The position numbers and the translations under genes are program-made. The notes under the pieces were generated by a model, which was not told where the DNA came from, ran no database searches, and saw only the letters and a list, made by a program, of their open reading frames with translations. Source: Roseiarcus fermentans (GTDB taxonomy: Bacteria; Pseudomonadota; Alphaproteobacteria; Rhizobiales; Beijerinckiaceae). Taken from it: a stretch of DNA of 64,000 nucleotides. Below, piece after piece: positions 25,635-34,894 of this stretch (positions are counted from its first letter, which is position 1; the number at the start of each line of letters is the position of its first letter). The stretch is from contig NZ_QNRK01000014.1 in the NCBI RefSeq assembly GCF_003315135.1, positions 62,001 through 126,000 of the forward strand, given 5' to 3'.

Positions 25635-27770
25635 ATGTCGGGGAGATTGCGGCGGGCGGTTGCCGCCGAGGGGTTGGTTGCGGCCGCGGCGACGCCCTCG
25701 TTAACGGGCGTCGATCCGGGCCTGAAGCGCGATGAGATCCTGGCGTATTTCGTCGAGACGTTCGATCTCTACGAACGTCTGTTCGACTGTCTCGCCGACG
25801 AGCGCGCCTGGTTCACCAAGGCCATTCCGCTGCGCCATCCGTTGATTTTCTACTTCGGCCACACTGCTGCGTTCTTCGTCAACAAGCTCATCGCAGCGGG
25901 CCTGATCGACCGTCGCGTCGACCCTGTCGTCGAGGCGATGGTCGCCATCGGGGTCGACGAGATGAGCTGGGACGATCTCGACGAGCGGAACTACGCGTGG
26001 CCGTCGGTCGGCGAGATCCGGGCCTATCGCGCGCGCGTGCGCGCTTTGGTCGCCGGCTTCATCGAGACGATGCCCCTCGCTCTGCCGATCGATTGGGACA
26101 GTCCGGCCTGGGCGATCTTGATGGGCGTCGAACATGAGCGCATCCATCTCGAGACGTCGAGCGTCCTGATCCGCCAGCTCCCTCTCGCGTGGGTGACGCC
26201 GCAGCCGCATTGGCCGGTCTGCCCCATGCGCAGGCGCGACCTCTCGTCGGTTCCTTCCAATCGCCTGATCGCGGTGGGGGGCTGCGACCTCGTCCTCGGC
26301 AAGCGCGATCAAACCTATGGTTGGGACAACGAATACGGCGCGCGCCGGGTGCGCGTGGCGCCGTTCGAAGCCGCGCGCATGCTGGTCAGCAACGCCGAAT
26401 ATCTCGCCTTCGTCCGGGCGGGCGGCTACAGGGACGCGAATTGGTGGACGGACGAGGGTTGGGCCTGGCGCGGCTTTACGAAAGCCGTCATGCCGACGTT
26501 CTGGGTCGGCGATCCCCACGATGCGGACGGCCTGAGGCTGCGCCTCATGACCGAGGAGGTCGCGATGCCGTGGGACTGGCCGGTCGAGGTCAACCAGCTC
26601 GAGGCCTCGGCGTTCTGCCGCTGGAAGGCGGCGCAGACCGGGCGGCCGGTGCAGTTGCCGAGCGAGGCCGAATACATGGTTCTGCGGGGGTATGGGTCGG
26701 ATTCGGCCGCGCCCGCCAACATCAATCTGGAGCGCTGGGCCAGCGCCTGCCCGGTCGACCATTTCGGGCAGGGCGACTTCTTCGACATTGTCGGCAACGT
26801 CTGGCAATGGACGAACACTGCGATCGACGGCTACGACGGCTTCAAGGTGCATCCGCTCTACGACGACTTCTCGACGCCGACCTTCGACGGCAAGCACAAC
26901 CTCATCAAGGGCGGCAGCTGGATTTCGACCGGAAACGAAGCGATCGCCTCCTCGCGCTACGCCTTCCGGCGGCACTTCTTTCAACACGCCGGCTTTCGCT
27001 ATCTCGTGTCCTCCTATCGTGAGCCTGACGTGATCAATCCCTACGAGACCGACGCCCTGGTCTCACAATATGCCGACTTCCATTATGGCCCGGAGTATTT
27101 CTCCGTCGCCAACTTCCCCCGGACGCTGGCGGAGATCGCGATCGGCCTGTGCCCCGACGGCGGCCGCGCGCTCGACATCGGATGCGCGGTCGGCCGCGCC
27201 AGCCTCGAGCTCGCGCGACATTTCGCGCATGTCGACGGAGTGGACTATTCGGCCCGCTTCATCGACGTCGCCCTGCAACTGGTCGCCAAAGGCCGCTTCC
27301 GCTACGCCGTTCCGGTCGAAGGCGAACTCGTCGACTACCGCGAGGCGCGCCTCGAGGCGCTCGACCTTGGCACGGAGCAGGCCGCGCGGGTCGATTTCAG
27401 CCAGGGCGACGCCCTGAACCTCAAGGAAAAATACCAGGGGTACGACTTCGTTCTCGCCGCCAACCTGATCGACCGGCTGCGCGAGCCTGCGGCGTTCCTT
27501 CGCGATATCGGCCGGCGCATGAAGTCGGGCGGCGTGCTGATGCTGACGTCGCCCTACACATGGCTGGCCGAGTTCACGCCAAAAGAGAATTGGCTCGGAG
27601 GGGTGAGGGAAAACGGCGAGGCGCTGACCAGCCACCACGCCCTGCGCCGGCTTCTGGATGGCGATTTTGTCGAAATCGCGCCTGCGCGCGACATCCCCTT
27701 CGTCATTCGCGAAACCGCCCGCAAGCATCAGCATTCGGTCGCGCAATTGACAACGTGGAGACGGCGCTGA
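25635..27770 (+). CDS. ovoA: 5-histidylcysteine sulfoxide synthase / 4-thiohistidine N-methyltransferase (OvoA)
   Basis: 711 residues with the OvoA architecture. A DinB-like domain carries the iron ligands: H76 in FYFGHTAAFF and the H-x3-H-x-E motif VEHERIHLETSS (H167, H171). A formylglycine-generating-enzyme-like (sulfatase-modifying) domain spans roughly residues 200-440 (NEYGARRVRVAPFE, PSEAEYMVLRGYG, NVWQWTNT, KGGSWISTGNEA). A C-terminal SAM methyltransferase follows, with motif I ALDIGCAVGRASLELA at about residue 512. OvoA couples cysteine to C5 of histidine with O2 and methylates the product; a separate lyase (OvoB) is needed and is not in the window. Ovothiol is an antioxidant thiol. 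Convergent with the cyclase gene. Confidence 0.93.
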   Translation: MSGRLRRAVAAEGLVAAAATPSLTGVDPGLKRDEILAYFVETFDLYERLFDCLADERAWFTKAIPLRHPLIFYFGHTAAFFVNKLIAAGLIDRRVDPVVEAMVAIGVDEMSWDDLDERNYAWPSVGEIRAYRARVRALVAGFIETMPLALPIDWDSPAWAILMGVEHERIHLETSSVLIRQLPLAWVTPQPHWPVCPMRRRDLSSVPSNRLIAVGGCDLVLGKRDQTYGWDNEYGARRVRVAPFEAARMLVSNAEYLAFVRAGGYRDANWWTDEGWAWRGFTKAVMPTFWVGDPHDADGLRLRLMTEEVAMPWDWPVEVNQLEASAFCRWKAAQTGRPVQLPSEAEYMVLRGYGSDSAAPANINLERWASACPVDHFGQGDFFDIVGNVWQWTNTAIDGYDGFKVHPLYDDFSTPTFDGKHNLIKGGSWISTGNEAIASSRYAFRRHFFQHAGFRYLVSSYREPDVINPYETDALVSQYADFHYGPEYFSVANFPRTLAEIAIGLCPDGGRALDIGCAVGRASLELARHFAHVDGVDYSARFIDVALQLVAKGRFRYAVPVEGELVDYREARLEALDLGTEQAARVDFSQGDALNLKEKYQGYDFVLAANLIDRLREPAAFLRDIGRRMKSGGVLMLTSPYTWLAEFTPKENWLGGVRENGEALTSHHALRRLLDGDFVEIAPARDIPFVIRETARKHQHSVAQLTTWRRR

Positions 27771-27845
27771 GCGCGACGGGCGATTACGGAGGGCGGCTGC
27801 GGACACCCGGTTCGGGCGAGGACGCGTCAGAGCGCCGCCAGGCGG

Positions 27846-29576
27846 TCAAATCGCCGCCGGCATGAGCCCCGCCAGGTCCGACGCCTTCTTTGCGCTGCGC
27901 GCCATCACGGTCCCCGTGCGTCCGCGCGCGTCGACCTCGTGCGCCGGCAGATCGAGGGCGGCCAGAGCCGCCCGGCGGTAGACCTCCTCGCTCATGAGCA
28001 CCTCGCACGCCAATCGCTTCGTCAAGTCCTGAAGCCGCGCGGCGACGTTGACCGTGTCGCCGATCACGGTGAACTGGGCGTGGCGCTCGTAGCCGATCTC
28101 GCCGGCGATCACGAGCCCGGCGTTGACGCCGACGCCGAAGCGGATCGGCTCGACAGGCCCGTGCGCCAGCGCGTCGTTGAGTCGGTCGACGGCGCCGGCA
28201 ATGCGGGCGCAGGCCGCGATCGCGGCGCGGCACGCCTCGTCCGGCGGCTGCTCGAGGCCGAAGACCGCCAGGAGCCCGTCGCCGAGCACCTGGTTCGGCT
28301 GCCCGCCCGCCTCGATCACCGCGCTCGACACCGCGTTGAGGAACTGGTTGATCAGGAACACCGTGTCGTACGGCAGCCGCTTTTCGGCGAGGCGGGTCGA
28401 GCCGCGCATGTCGACGAACATCACCGCCGCGTAGCGCTCCTCGCCGCTGCGGGCGGGACCCCGCCGGACATCGGCGATCGACACGTGCGGCGGCAGCAGC
28501 GGCAAGAGCGCGAGGTCGCGGGTCGGCCTGAGCTGGCAGGCGAGGCGGACGCCCGCCTCGGCGCGGACGCGATCGAGCACCGTCTGCTCGGCTTCGCTCG
28601 CAGCGGGCAGGTCGCCGCGATCGCCGAGAACGCGGATGCGACAGGTCGAGCAGCGCCCGCGCCCGCCGCAGACGTGGGCGAGCGGCGCGCCGGTGATCAG
28701 GCTCGCCTCGAGCACGCTCAGGCCGCGCCGCGCGCGGATCGTGCGGTCGGGAAAGGTCAGCCGGATCGACCCGACCCGTCGCTCGCGCCATCGCCGCAGG
28801 GCGCGGACGAGAAGGACTCCCGCCAGGACGCCTGCGAGACCGATCAGCGTATCGGTCCGGACCGCGAGCAGCAGGGCGCCGTCGGCCGCCGTCCCGACAT
28901 GGGCCGGGGAGAGGATCCGCGCCCGCCACGTCGGGTCGGCCAACAGCGGCGAGATCTGGCGCTCGCCCTGAAGGAAGCCGAGCAGCGCCAGCGTCGGCAG
29001 CAGCACCGCGCCCGAGAGCAGGACGTTCCTGATCCTCGGGTAGAAGGGTTTCAGCGCGAGCCAGAAATGGATGCCGATGCAGCCGTGAATCCAGACCACC
29101 AGCAGAAGCGTCGCCTGCAGCCAGCCGGCGATCGGCGAGGCGAACTTGACGAGCTCCTGCGCGTAGCCCTTGTCCGCGCCGAACAGGCTGAGCGCGACCC
29201 GGGCGCCGACGACGTGATCGGTCAGGAGGAACGGGATCGTCAGTCCGAGCGCGAGCTGGGTCGCCTCGAGCCGCGTCATCCGGAACTGGCGCCGCTGGTA
29301 GAGCGCCCAGAACCCCAGGCCCATGTGGGTGACGAGCGCGGCGTAGAGCAGCAGCGCGCCGGCGGCCGACTGCCAGATCAGCTTCTGGACCGCGAGCCCG
29401 GTTTCCATCGCCTCGACGGAAAGATTGCCGAGGGCGTGGTTCAGGTAATGCAGGGTCACGTAGGCGAACAGGACGAGCCCGCAGGCGAGGCGCAGCCGGC
29501 GCACGCCGATTGCCCGGCCGGCCGTGGGCCGCAAGGGTTTGCCTGGCGCAGGGGATGTCATCGGCCGAATCGCCAT
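27846..29576 (-). CDS. Membrane class III adenylate cyclase with haem-type anchor and 2Fe-2S domain (CyaC-like)
   Basis: 576 residues. Residues 25-260 form a six-helix membrane anchor with conserved-looking His (H43, H47, H84, H121, H164, H170), like the di-haem b anchor of succinate-quinone oxidoreductases. Residues 270-360 are a plant-type ferredoxin domain with C303, C309, C312 and C347 (VCGGRGRCSTC). Residues 380-560 are a class III cyclase catalytic domain: metal Asp389 in VMFVDMRGS, LGDGLLAVFG and GDTVNVAARLQ. The layout matches S. meliloti CyaC, a quinone/redox-responsive cyclase. A cAMP signal linked to respiratory state is therefore likely. Start ATG 29576 is chosen by position; ATG 29561 and an upstream TTG are possible. 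Confidence 0.9.
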   Translation of the reverse strand: MAIRPMTSPAPGKPLRPTAGRAIGVRRLRLACGLVLFAYVTLHYLNHALGNLSVEAMETGLAVQKLIWQSAAGALLLYAALVTHMGLGFWALYQRRQFRMTRLEATQLALGLTIPFLLTDHVVGARVALSLFGADKGYAQELVKFASPIAGWLQATLLLVVWIHGCIGIHFWLALKPFYPRIRNVLLSGAVLLPTLALLGFLQGERQISPLLADPTWRARILSPAHVGTAADGALLLAVRTDTLIGLAGVLAGVLLVRALRRWRERRVGSIRLTFPDRTIRARRGLSVLEASLITGAPLAHVCGGRGRCSTCRIRVLGDRGDLPAASEAEQTVLDRVRAEAGVRLACQLRPTRDLALLPLLPPHVSIADVRRGPARSGEERYAAVMFVDMRGSTRLAEKRLPYDTVFLINQFLNAVSSAVIEAGGQPNQVLGDGLLAVFGLEQPPDEACRAAIAACARIAGAVDRLNDALAHGPVEPIRFGVGVNAGLVIAGEIGYERHAQFTVIGDTVNVAARLQDLTKRLACEVLMSEEVYRRAALAALDLPAHEVDARGRTGTVMARSAKKASDLAGLMPAAI

Positions 29577-29900
29577 CAAGGAGGACCGCCGGAAGGGAGA
29601 CTCGATCAGACCGCGGCTCGTCGACGAGAGCAAGCCCGGCGGCGAAAGCGGGCGGTCCGCGACGGGCGCCGACGCCGACCCGTCAAGTTGACGTCAGGAT
29701 CGGAATCGAGCGGCAGGCCAGGCGTGCGGCTCGGGAAAGGCCCGCTTGCGCGCGCGCCGCGCCCCCGCCTCGTTGCTGAAACGCCGTTCAGGCGGCGTTC
29801 AGCGGGCCGGGACCATATCGACCCCGAAAAGCCGGACCCGTCGGCGCGGAATTACGCGGACGGGCCGGAAGGAGTTCCGCCCCCGAGGCAACGGGAGCGA

Positions 29901-32900
29901 ATGCGTCGAGAGAGATTGGCCATCATGTTGAACACCGGGTTGGGCGTTGGCGAGCGGAGCTTCGAGGCGGATCCGATCGCGGATTTGCGGCGACTTCAGG
30001 ACGCGCGCCCCATTTCCGTCCTCAGCGACGGCTCCCCCTTGCGCTGGCGGTTCGGCGAACGGCTCGACGACGTGCTCGACGAGGCGTGCCGGCGGCATGC
30101 CGACCGGACCGCGGTGTCGACCGGGGACGCCGACATCGGCTATCGCGAACTGGCGGCGCGCGCGAGCCGGATGGCGCGATTCTTCCGCGCCCGCGGCGTC
30201 CAGCCTGGCGACCGGGTCGGCGTGCTGGTCGACCGCGGCGTCGAGGCCTATGTGACGCTGTTCGGGCTGCTCAAGGCCGGCGCGACCTATGTGCCGCTCG
30301 ATGCCAACCATCCGGCCGAGCGCGTCCGCTACATCCTGGCCGACGCCGGCGCGAAGCTGGCGGTGGCCCACATGCGTTTCGCCGACCGTCTCGCCGAGAC
30401 GGGGGTGGAGACCCTGATCCTCGACACCGCGCGCGCAACAATCGCCGGGTTCGACGACGCGCCGCTGACCGAAGCCGAGAAGGCCGGGCGCGGCGAGGGC
30501 CTGTGCTACGTGCTCTACACCTCGGGCACGACCGGCAACCCGAAGGGCGTCGGGATCGCGCATCCGAGCATCTGCAATTTCGTCCGCGTCGCCGCCGAAT
30601 CGTACGGCTTCGGCCCCGGCGACCGCGTCTATCAGGGCATGTCGATCGCCTTCGACTTCTCGATCGAGGAGGTGTGGGTGCCGCTGGTCGCCGGCGCGAC
30701 GCTCGTCCCGAACACCGCGTCGACGAGCCTGTTCGGCGACGAACTCGCCGATTTCCTCGAAACCCGGGCCGTCACCTGCATGGCCTGCGTGCCGACGCTG
30801 CTCGCCTCGATCGACCGCGACCTGCCGAAGCTGCGCGTCTTTCTGATCGGCGGCGAGGCCTGCCCGCCGGCGCTGGTCCGGCGCTGGAGCCGGCCGGGCC
30901 GCACGCTGCTCAACAGCTACGGGCCGACCGAGGCCACCGTCACCTGCACGCTCGGCGTCCTGACGCCGGACCGACCCGTGACCATCGGCAAGCCGTTGCC
31001 AACCTATTCGATCGTCATCCTCGACCCCGAGGACGACGTCGCGGTCGAGTTCGGGGCGCAGGGCGAGATCGGCATCGCCGGCGTCGGCGTCGGCGAGGGC
31101 TACCTCAACCGGCCCGAGCTGACCGAGCAGAAGTTCATCAAGGACTTCCTCGCCCTGCCGAACAACCGCTCCCGCCGCATCTACCGCACCGGCGACCTCG
31201 GCCGCCTGACGGAAGACGGCGAGATCGAGTATCTCGGCCGCATCGACACCCAGATCAAGCTGCGCGGCTATCGCATCGAGCTGACCGAGATCGAATCCGT
31301 CCTGATCGAGATCCCGGAGATCGCGCAGGCCGTGGTCTCGACCTTCGAGCCCCAGCCGGGCGCGACCGAACTCGTCGCCTATTACGCCGTCAAACACGGC
31401 GCCGCCGCGCCCGACCCCGCCGCGCTCGCCGCGCATCTGCGCGCCCGCCTGCCGGCCTACATGACCCCGGCCTATCTCGAACGGCTGCCGTTCATTCCGA
31501 CGCTGGTCAGCAACAAGGCCGACCGCAAGCAGCTGCCGAAGCCGAAGTCGGCCCGGCTGCGGCTCGGCGGGACGATCGTCGGGCCGGAGACGGACACCGA
31601 GGAGACCCTGTGCGAGGCGCTCGGCGGCGTCCTCGGCCTCGACGCCGTCTCGATCGACGCCGACATGTTCGTCGAATACGGCGCGCACTCGCTGTTGATG
31701 GCGCGCTTCTGCGCCCGCGCCCGCCAGCTCGACGCTTCGCTCCAGGTGGCGATGCGCGACGTCTACGCCCATTCGACGATCCGCAGGCTCGCCCGCGCGC
31801 TCGACGCCCGCAAGCCCGCGGAGACGGAGAGCCTCGCGGTCGGCCCGGCGCACCGGCCCTCGAACGTCGCTTATTACGCCTGCGGCGCGGCGCAGTCCGC
31901 GTTCTATGTGCTCGCCGGCGCCGTCGCGGTCGCGGCCGGCCAGGCGGCGTTCGACTGGGTCTACGAAGCGGTCGATGCGCCGGTCACCCTCTACGCCCGA
32001 GCGCTCGCGGTGGCCTGCCTCTGGTTCTTCGGCCACAATGCGCTCGCCGTCGCCGCCAAGTGGCTGCTGGTCGGGCGCGCCCGCGCCGGCGCGATCCCGC
32101 TGTGGAGCGTGCGCTACTTCCGCTTCTGGGCGGCCAAGCTGGTCGTGCGCTCGGCGCCGGCGACCGTCTTCGCCGGCACGCCGCTCTACAACGTCTATCT
32201 GCGCCTGCTCGGCGCCAGGATCGGCGCCAACGCGGTGATCCTGTCGCACGCCGTGCCCGCGGTCACCGCCGATCTGTTCGAGGTCGGCGACGACGCGCTG
32301 GTCATGCGCCGCGCGCTCCTGCCCGGCTACATCGCCTACGGCAATCGCATCCACATCGACGCGATCCGCGTCGGCGCCAACGCCTATGTCGGCGAGCAGA
32401 GCGTGCTCGAGATCGGCTCGACCATCGGCGACTTCGGCCAGCTCGGTCACGCGTCGTCGCTGCAGCGCGGCCAGCGCGTGCCCGACGGCAAGCGTTGGGC
32501 CGGCTCGCCGGCGCAGGAGACGGCGACGGACTTCCGCCTCGCCGACGAAGCTCCGGCGCGGCCGATTCAGAAGGCGCTGTTCACTCTCGGCCGGCTGGCC
32601 TTCGTCCTCGCCGTCGCCGGCGCGCTCGCCGAGGCCGTCGTGATCTACCTGATGAACGCGCTGACCGACGGCGACGACGCGCTGGCGCTCAAGCCCCTCG
32701 ACGCGGTCTTCGCCGTGCTGCCGATGGCGGCCGCGACCGCGCTCGTCGTGACGCTCGGCTCGCTAGTCGCGGGACTGATCGCGATCTTCGCGGTTCCGCG
32801 GCTCGCCAACCTGTTCCTCGTCGAGGGCAAGGTCTATCCGCTCTACGGATTCCATCACAGCCTGCAGCAGATCGTGCAGATCGTCGGCAACTCGTGGTTC

Positions 32901-34007
32901 TTCAACCTGATGTTCGGCGACTCGGTCTACATCGAGCCCTATCTGCGCTGGATCGGCTGGAAGATCGGCCGCGGCGACAACACCGGCTCGAATTTCGGCA
33001 GCGAGCAGGGCCAGGACTATCCCTTCCTGTGCTCGGTCGGCGGCAACACGGTCGCCTCCGACGACCTGTGGCTCGGCAACCTGACGATGTCGAGCCGCGC
33101 CTTCCGCCTCGGGACCTGCCGGATCGGCGAGAACAACTTCCTCGGCACGATGGTCTACGTGCCGCCCGGCGCGCGAACCGGCGACAACGTGATGTTCGCC
33201 ACCAAGGTGATGGCGCCGATCGACGGGCCGGTGCGCGAGAACGTCGGCCTGCTCGGCTCGCCCGCCTTCGAGATTCCGCGCGCCTCCGCCCGCGACCTCG
33301 AACTCCTGGCCTCGATCGGCGAGAAGGAGCGCAAGCGCCGTCTCGTGCGCAAGACCTGGTTCAACATCGCCTCGATCATCGGGCTGGTGGCGTCGCGCTG
33401 GCTGATCGTGTTCCTCGGCGTCTTCGTGTTCGGCTGGACGGCGGCGGTCTACGGCGTCAACGACGTCCCGGCGATGGTGGTCGCGGCCGGCGCGCTGGCG
33501 CTCATGTCGATCGCAGCCTTCATCCTGATCGAGCGCGCCTCGCTCGGCTTCCAGTCGCTGAAGCCGGAGACGGTGACCATCTACGACCCGGCGTTCTGGC
33601 GGGTCGAGCGGTACTGGAAACTGTCGAACTCGCCGCACACCACGCTCTTCAACGGAACGCCGATGCGGAACTGGGTCATGCGCATGGTCGGGGTCAAGGT
33701 CGGCAAGCGCGTGTTCGACGACGGCAGCATCCTGTCCGAGCACACCCTGGTCGAGCTCGGCGACGAGGCCAACCTCAACGAAGGCAGCATCGTCCAGTCG
33801 CACTCGCTGGAGGAGGGCGTGTACAAGTCGGATGTCGTGCGGATCGGCGCCGGCGCGTCGATCGGGATCGGCTGCCTCGTCCATTACGGCGTGACCATGG
33901 GCGATCACACCCACCTCGACTCCGACTCGTTCCTGATGAAGGGCGAGATCACCCCGGCCGGCTCGCGCTGGCGCGGCAACCCGGCCGAGCTCGTGCATCT
34001 GGGCTGA
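29901..34007 (+). CDS. Pls/PosA-type single-module NRPS-like enzyme with membrane-embedded terminal domain
   Basis: 1368 residues. An adenylation domain (about 40-530) has all core motifs: LCYVLYTSGTTGNPKGVGIA, LLNSYGPTEATVTCT, YRTGDLGRLTEDGEIEYLGR and IKLRGYRIELTEIE. A carrier domain follows with phosphopantetheine serine in EYGAHSLLMARF (near residue 598). The rest alternates membrane helices with left-handed beta-helix hexapeptide segments (IGANAVILSHAV, IGENNFLGTMVYVPPGARTG), the NRPS terminal domain seen in Pls/PosA proteins. In Streptomyces Pls this layout makes epsilon-poly-lysine. No condensation or thioesterase domain is present. Substrate unknown. ATG 29901 has GGGAG at ideal spacing. 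Followed by a strong hairpin. Confidence 0.9.
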   Translation: MRRERLAIMLNTGLGVGERSFEADPIADLRRLQDARPISVLSDGSPLRWRFGERLDDVLDEACRRHADRTAVSTGDADIGYRELAARASRMARFFRARGVQPGDRVGVLVDRGVEAYVTLFGLLKAGATYVPLDANHPAERVRYILADAGAKLAVAHMRFADRLAETGVETLILDTARATIAGFDDAPLTEAEKAGRGEGLCYVLYTSGTTGNPKGVGIAHPSICNFVRVAAESYGFGPGDRVYQGMSIAFDFSIEEVWVPLVAGATLVPNTASTSLFGDELADFLETRAVTCMACVPTLLASIDRDLPKLRVFLIGGEACPPALVRRWSRPGRTLLNSYGPTEATVTCTLGVLTPDRPVTIGKPLPTYSIVILDPEDDVAVEFGAQGEIGIAGVGVGEGYLNRPELTEQKFIKDFLALPNNRSRRIYRTGDLGRLTEDGEIEYLGRIDTQIKLRGYRIELTEIESVLIEIPEIAQAVVSTFEPQPGATELVAYYAVKHGAAAPDPAALAAHLRARLPAYMTPAYLERLPFIPTLVSNKADRKQLPKPKSARLRLGGTIVGPETDTEETLCEALGGVLGLDAVSIDADMFVEYGAHSLLMARFCARARQLDASLQVAMRDVYAHSTIRRLARALDARKPAETESLAVGPAHRPSNVAYYACGAAQSAFYVLAGAVAVAAGQAAFDWVYEAVDAPVTLYARALAVACLWFFGHNALAVAAKWLLVGRARAGAIPLWSVRYFRFWAAKLVVRSAPATVFAGTPLYNVYLRLLGARIGANAVILSHAVPAVTADLFEVGDDALVMRRALLPGYIAYGNRIHIDAIRVGANAYVGEQSVLEIGSTIGDFGQLGHASSLQRGQRVPDGKRWAGSPAQETATDFRLADEAPARPIQKALFTLGRLAFVLAVAGALAEAVVIYLMNALTDGDDALALKPLDAVFAVLPMAAATALVVTLGSLVAGLIAIFAVPRLANLFLVEGKVYPLYGFHHSLQQIVQIVGNSWFFNLMFGDSVYIEPYLRWIGWKIGRGDNTGSNFGSEQGQDYPFLCSVGGNTVASDDLWLGNLTMSSRAFRLGTCRIGENNFLGTMVYVPPGARTGDNVMFATKVMAPIDGPVRENVGLLGSPAFEIPRASARDLELLASIGEKERKRRLVRKTWFNIASIIGLVASRWLIVFLGVFVFGWTAAVYGVNDVPAMVVAAGALALMSIAAFILIERASLGFQSLKPETVTIYDPAFWRVERYWKLSNSPHTTLFNGTPMRNWVMRMVGVKVGKRVFDDGSILSEHTLVELGDEANLNEGSIVQSHSLEEGVYKSDVVRIGAGASIGIGCLVHYGVTMGDHTHLDSDSFLMKGEITPAGSRWRGNPAELVHLG

Positions 34008-34013
34008 CGCGAA

Positions 34014-34052
34014 AGAGGCCCGTCCCGGAGGCCGGCCCCGGGACGGGCCTCT
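34014..34052 (+). terminator. 15-bp perfect hairpin after the NRPS-like gene
   Basis: AGAGGCCCGTCCCGG (34014-34028) pairs perfectly with CCGGGACGGGCCTCT (34038-34052) around a 9-base loop, starting 7 bases after the stop codon. There is no T-run after it, so it may act as a terminator aided by Rho or as an mRNA-stabilising 3' end. Confidence 0.65.
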
Positions 34053-34414
34053 GCGAAGGGTTCGGCATATCCTGGTCTCTCTCGCCGGCGCCTTCCGGAC
34101 CCCCGAGAGCGGCGAAGCTGGAGACGGCGCCTGCGACCCGACTTTGCGTGACGATCGCGGCGCCGGCTTCGTCGACGAGACGGCCGCTTTCCGCTTCTCC
34201 GAGGCCGGGGAAGTCGGGGCGCTCCCGCAAGATCGGAATCGCGCGCTTCCGCGCGAGGCGGCGGCGACATGGACCGCGGCGCCCATGACCCGCGCGCCGC
34301 TCTTGCAAAGATCCGGCTGGTGAGGCCGGCGCCAGGATCGCGATCTCGGTCCGCGGCCGCGCTTGCCGCGTCAGACGCAGGCGATTACAAATCTTCGTGA
34401 AGTAAGCGCTGTAC

Positions 34415-34433
34415 GTCAACATGCTCTGTTGAC
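34415..34433. promoter_or_regulatory. GTCAACA-N5-TGTTGAC inverted repeat
   Basis: A perfect 7+7 inverted repeat with a 5-base spacer lies 55 bases upstream of the small ORF starting at 34489. Size and symmetry fit an operator for a dimeric regulator, identity unknown. The rest of 34053-34488 shows no supported gene. Confidence 0.4.
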
Positions 34434-34488
34434 ATGCGCTCGTTAACTTCGGCACGCGGTTCGGATCGTGTGGAGTTGGTTTCCCGTC

Positions 34489-34773
34489 ATGCCCGACGTC
34501 AAGTCCGCTTTCGCCGCCCTTCGGTATCTGCCCTGCCGCACCGAAGGCGGCGAGTGGCTGGTGGTGGACCAGAAACGGGGCGACCGCGCCGTGCTCAGCT
34601 GTCCCGACGCGGGCGGCGCGGCGGTGATCGCTGCGCTGATGAACGGCGATCTCGCGACCCTCGCCGGCATGGCCCCCGAGGCGCTGGCGAGCGGTCGCGC
34701 GACGCTCAGTGACGCGTTGCTGCATCCGTGCGGCCGACCCCCGATCTGCGACGCGACCTTTCCCCGCCTTTAG
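34489..34773 (+). CDS. Small hypothetical protein
   Basis: 94 residues (ATG 34489, with GGAG about 14 bases upstream; GTG 34468 is an alternative). The sequence looks protein-like: FAALRYLPCRTEGGEWLVVDQ, GDRAVLSCPDAGGAAVIAAL and MNGDLATLAGMAP, with three or four Cys and a Leu/Ala-rich second half. I do not recognise a family. It lies between the inverted repeat at 34415 and the aldolase gene on the same strand, 121 bases before the latter. Confidence 0.4.
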   Translation: MPDVKSAFAALRYLPCRTEGGEWLVVDQKRGDRAVLSCPDAGGAAVIAALMNGDLATLAGMAPEALASGRATLSDALLHPCGRPPICDATFPRL

Positions 34774-34894
34774 GGCTCGTTCGGTGGTAAGCTCGCGCTC
34801 GCGGAGGGCGCGCTGCGTCGTCGCCCCCGACCGGGAGCCGGAAGGCGATCGGCCAACTTTTGACGCGGGGCGGCTCGAAGGCGAGGAGACGATC

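Noticed and set aside
27939-29900. The NRPS-like frame stays open for about 650 codons upstream of its start, giving a 2022-codon frame
   Set aside because: The upstream part is antisense to the adenylate cyclase gene and translates into Arg/Ala/Gly-rich sequence with no family motifs; a proper ribosome site and the conserved N-terminus are at 29901.
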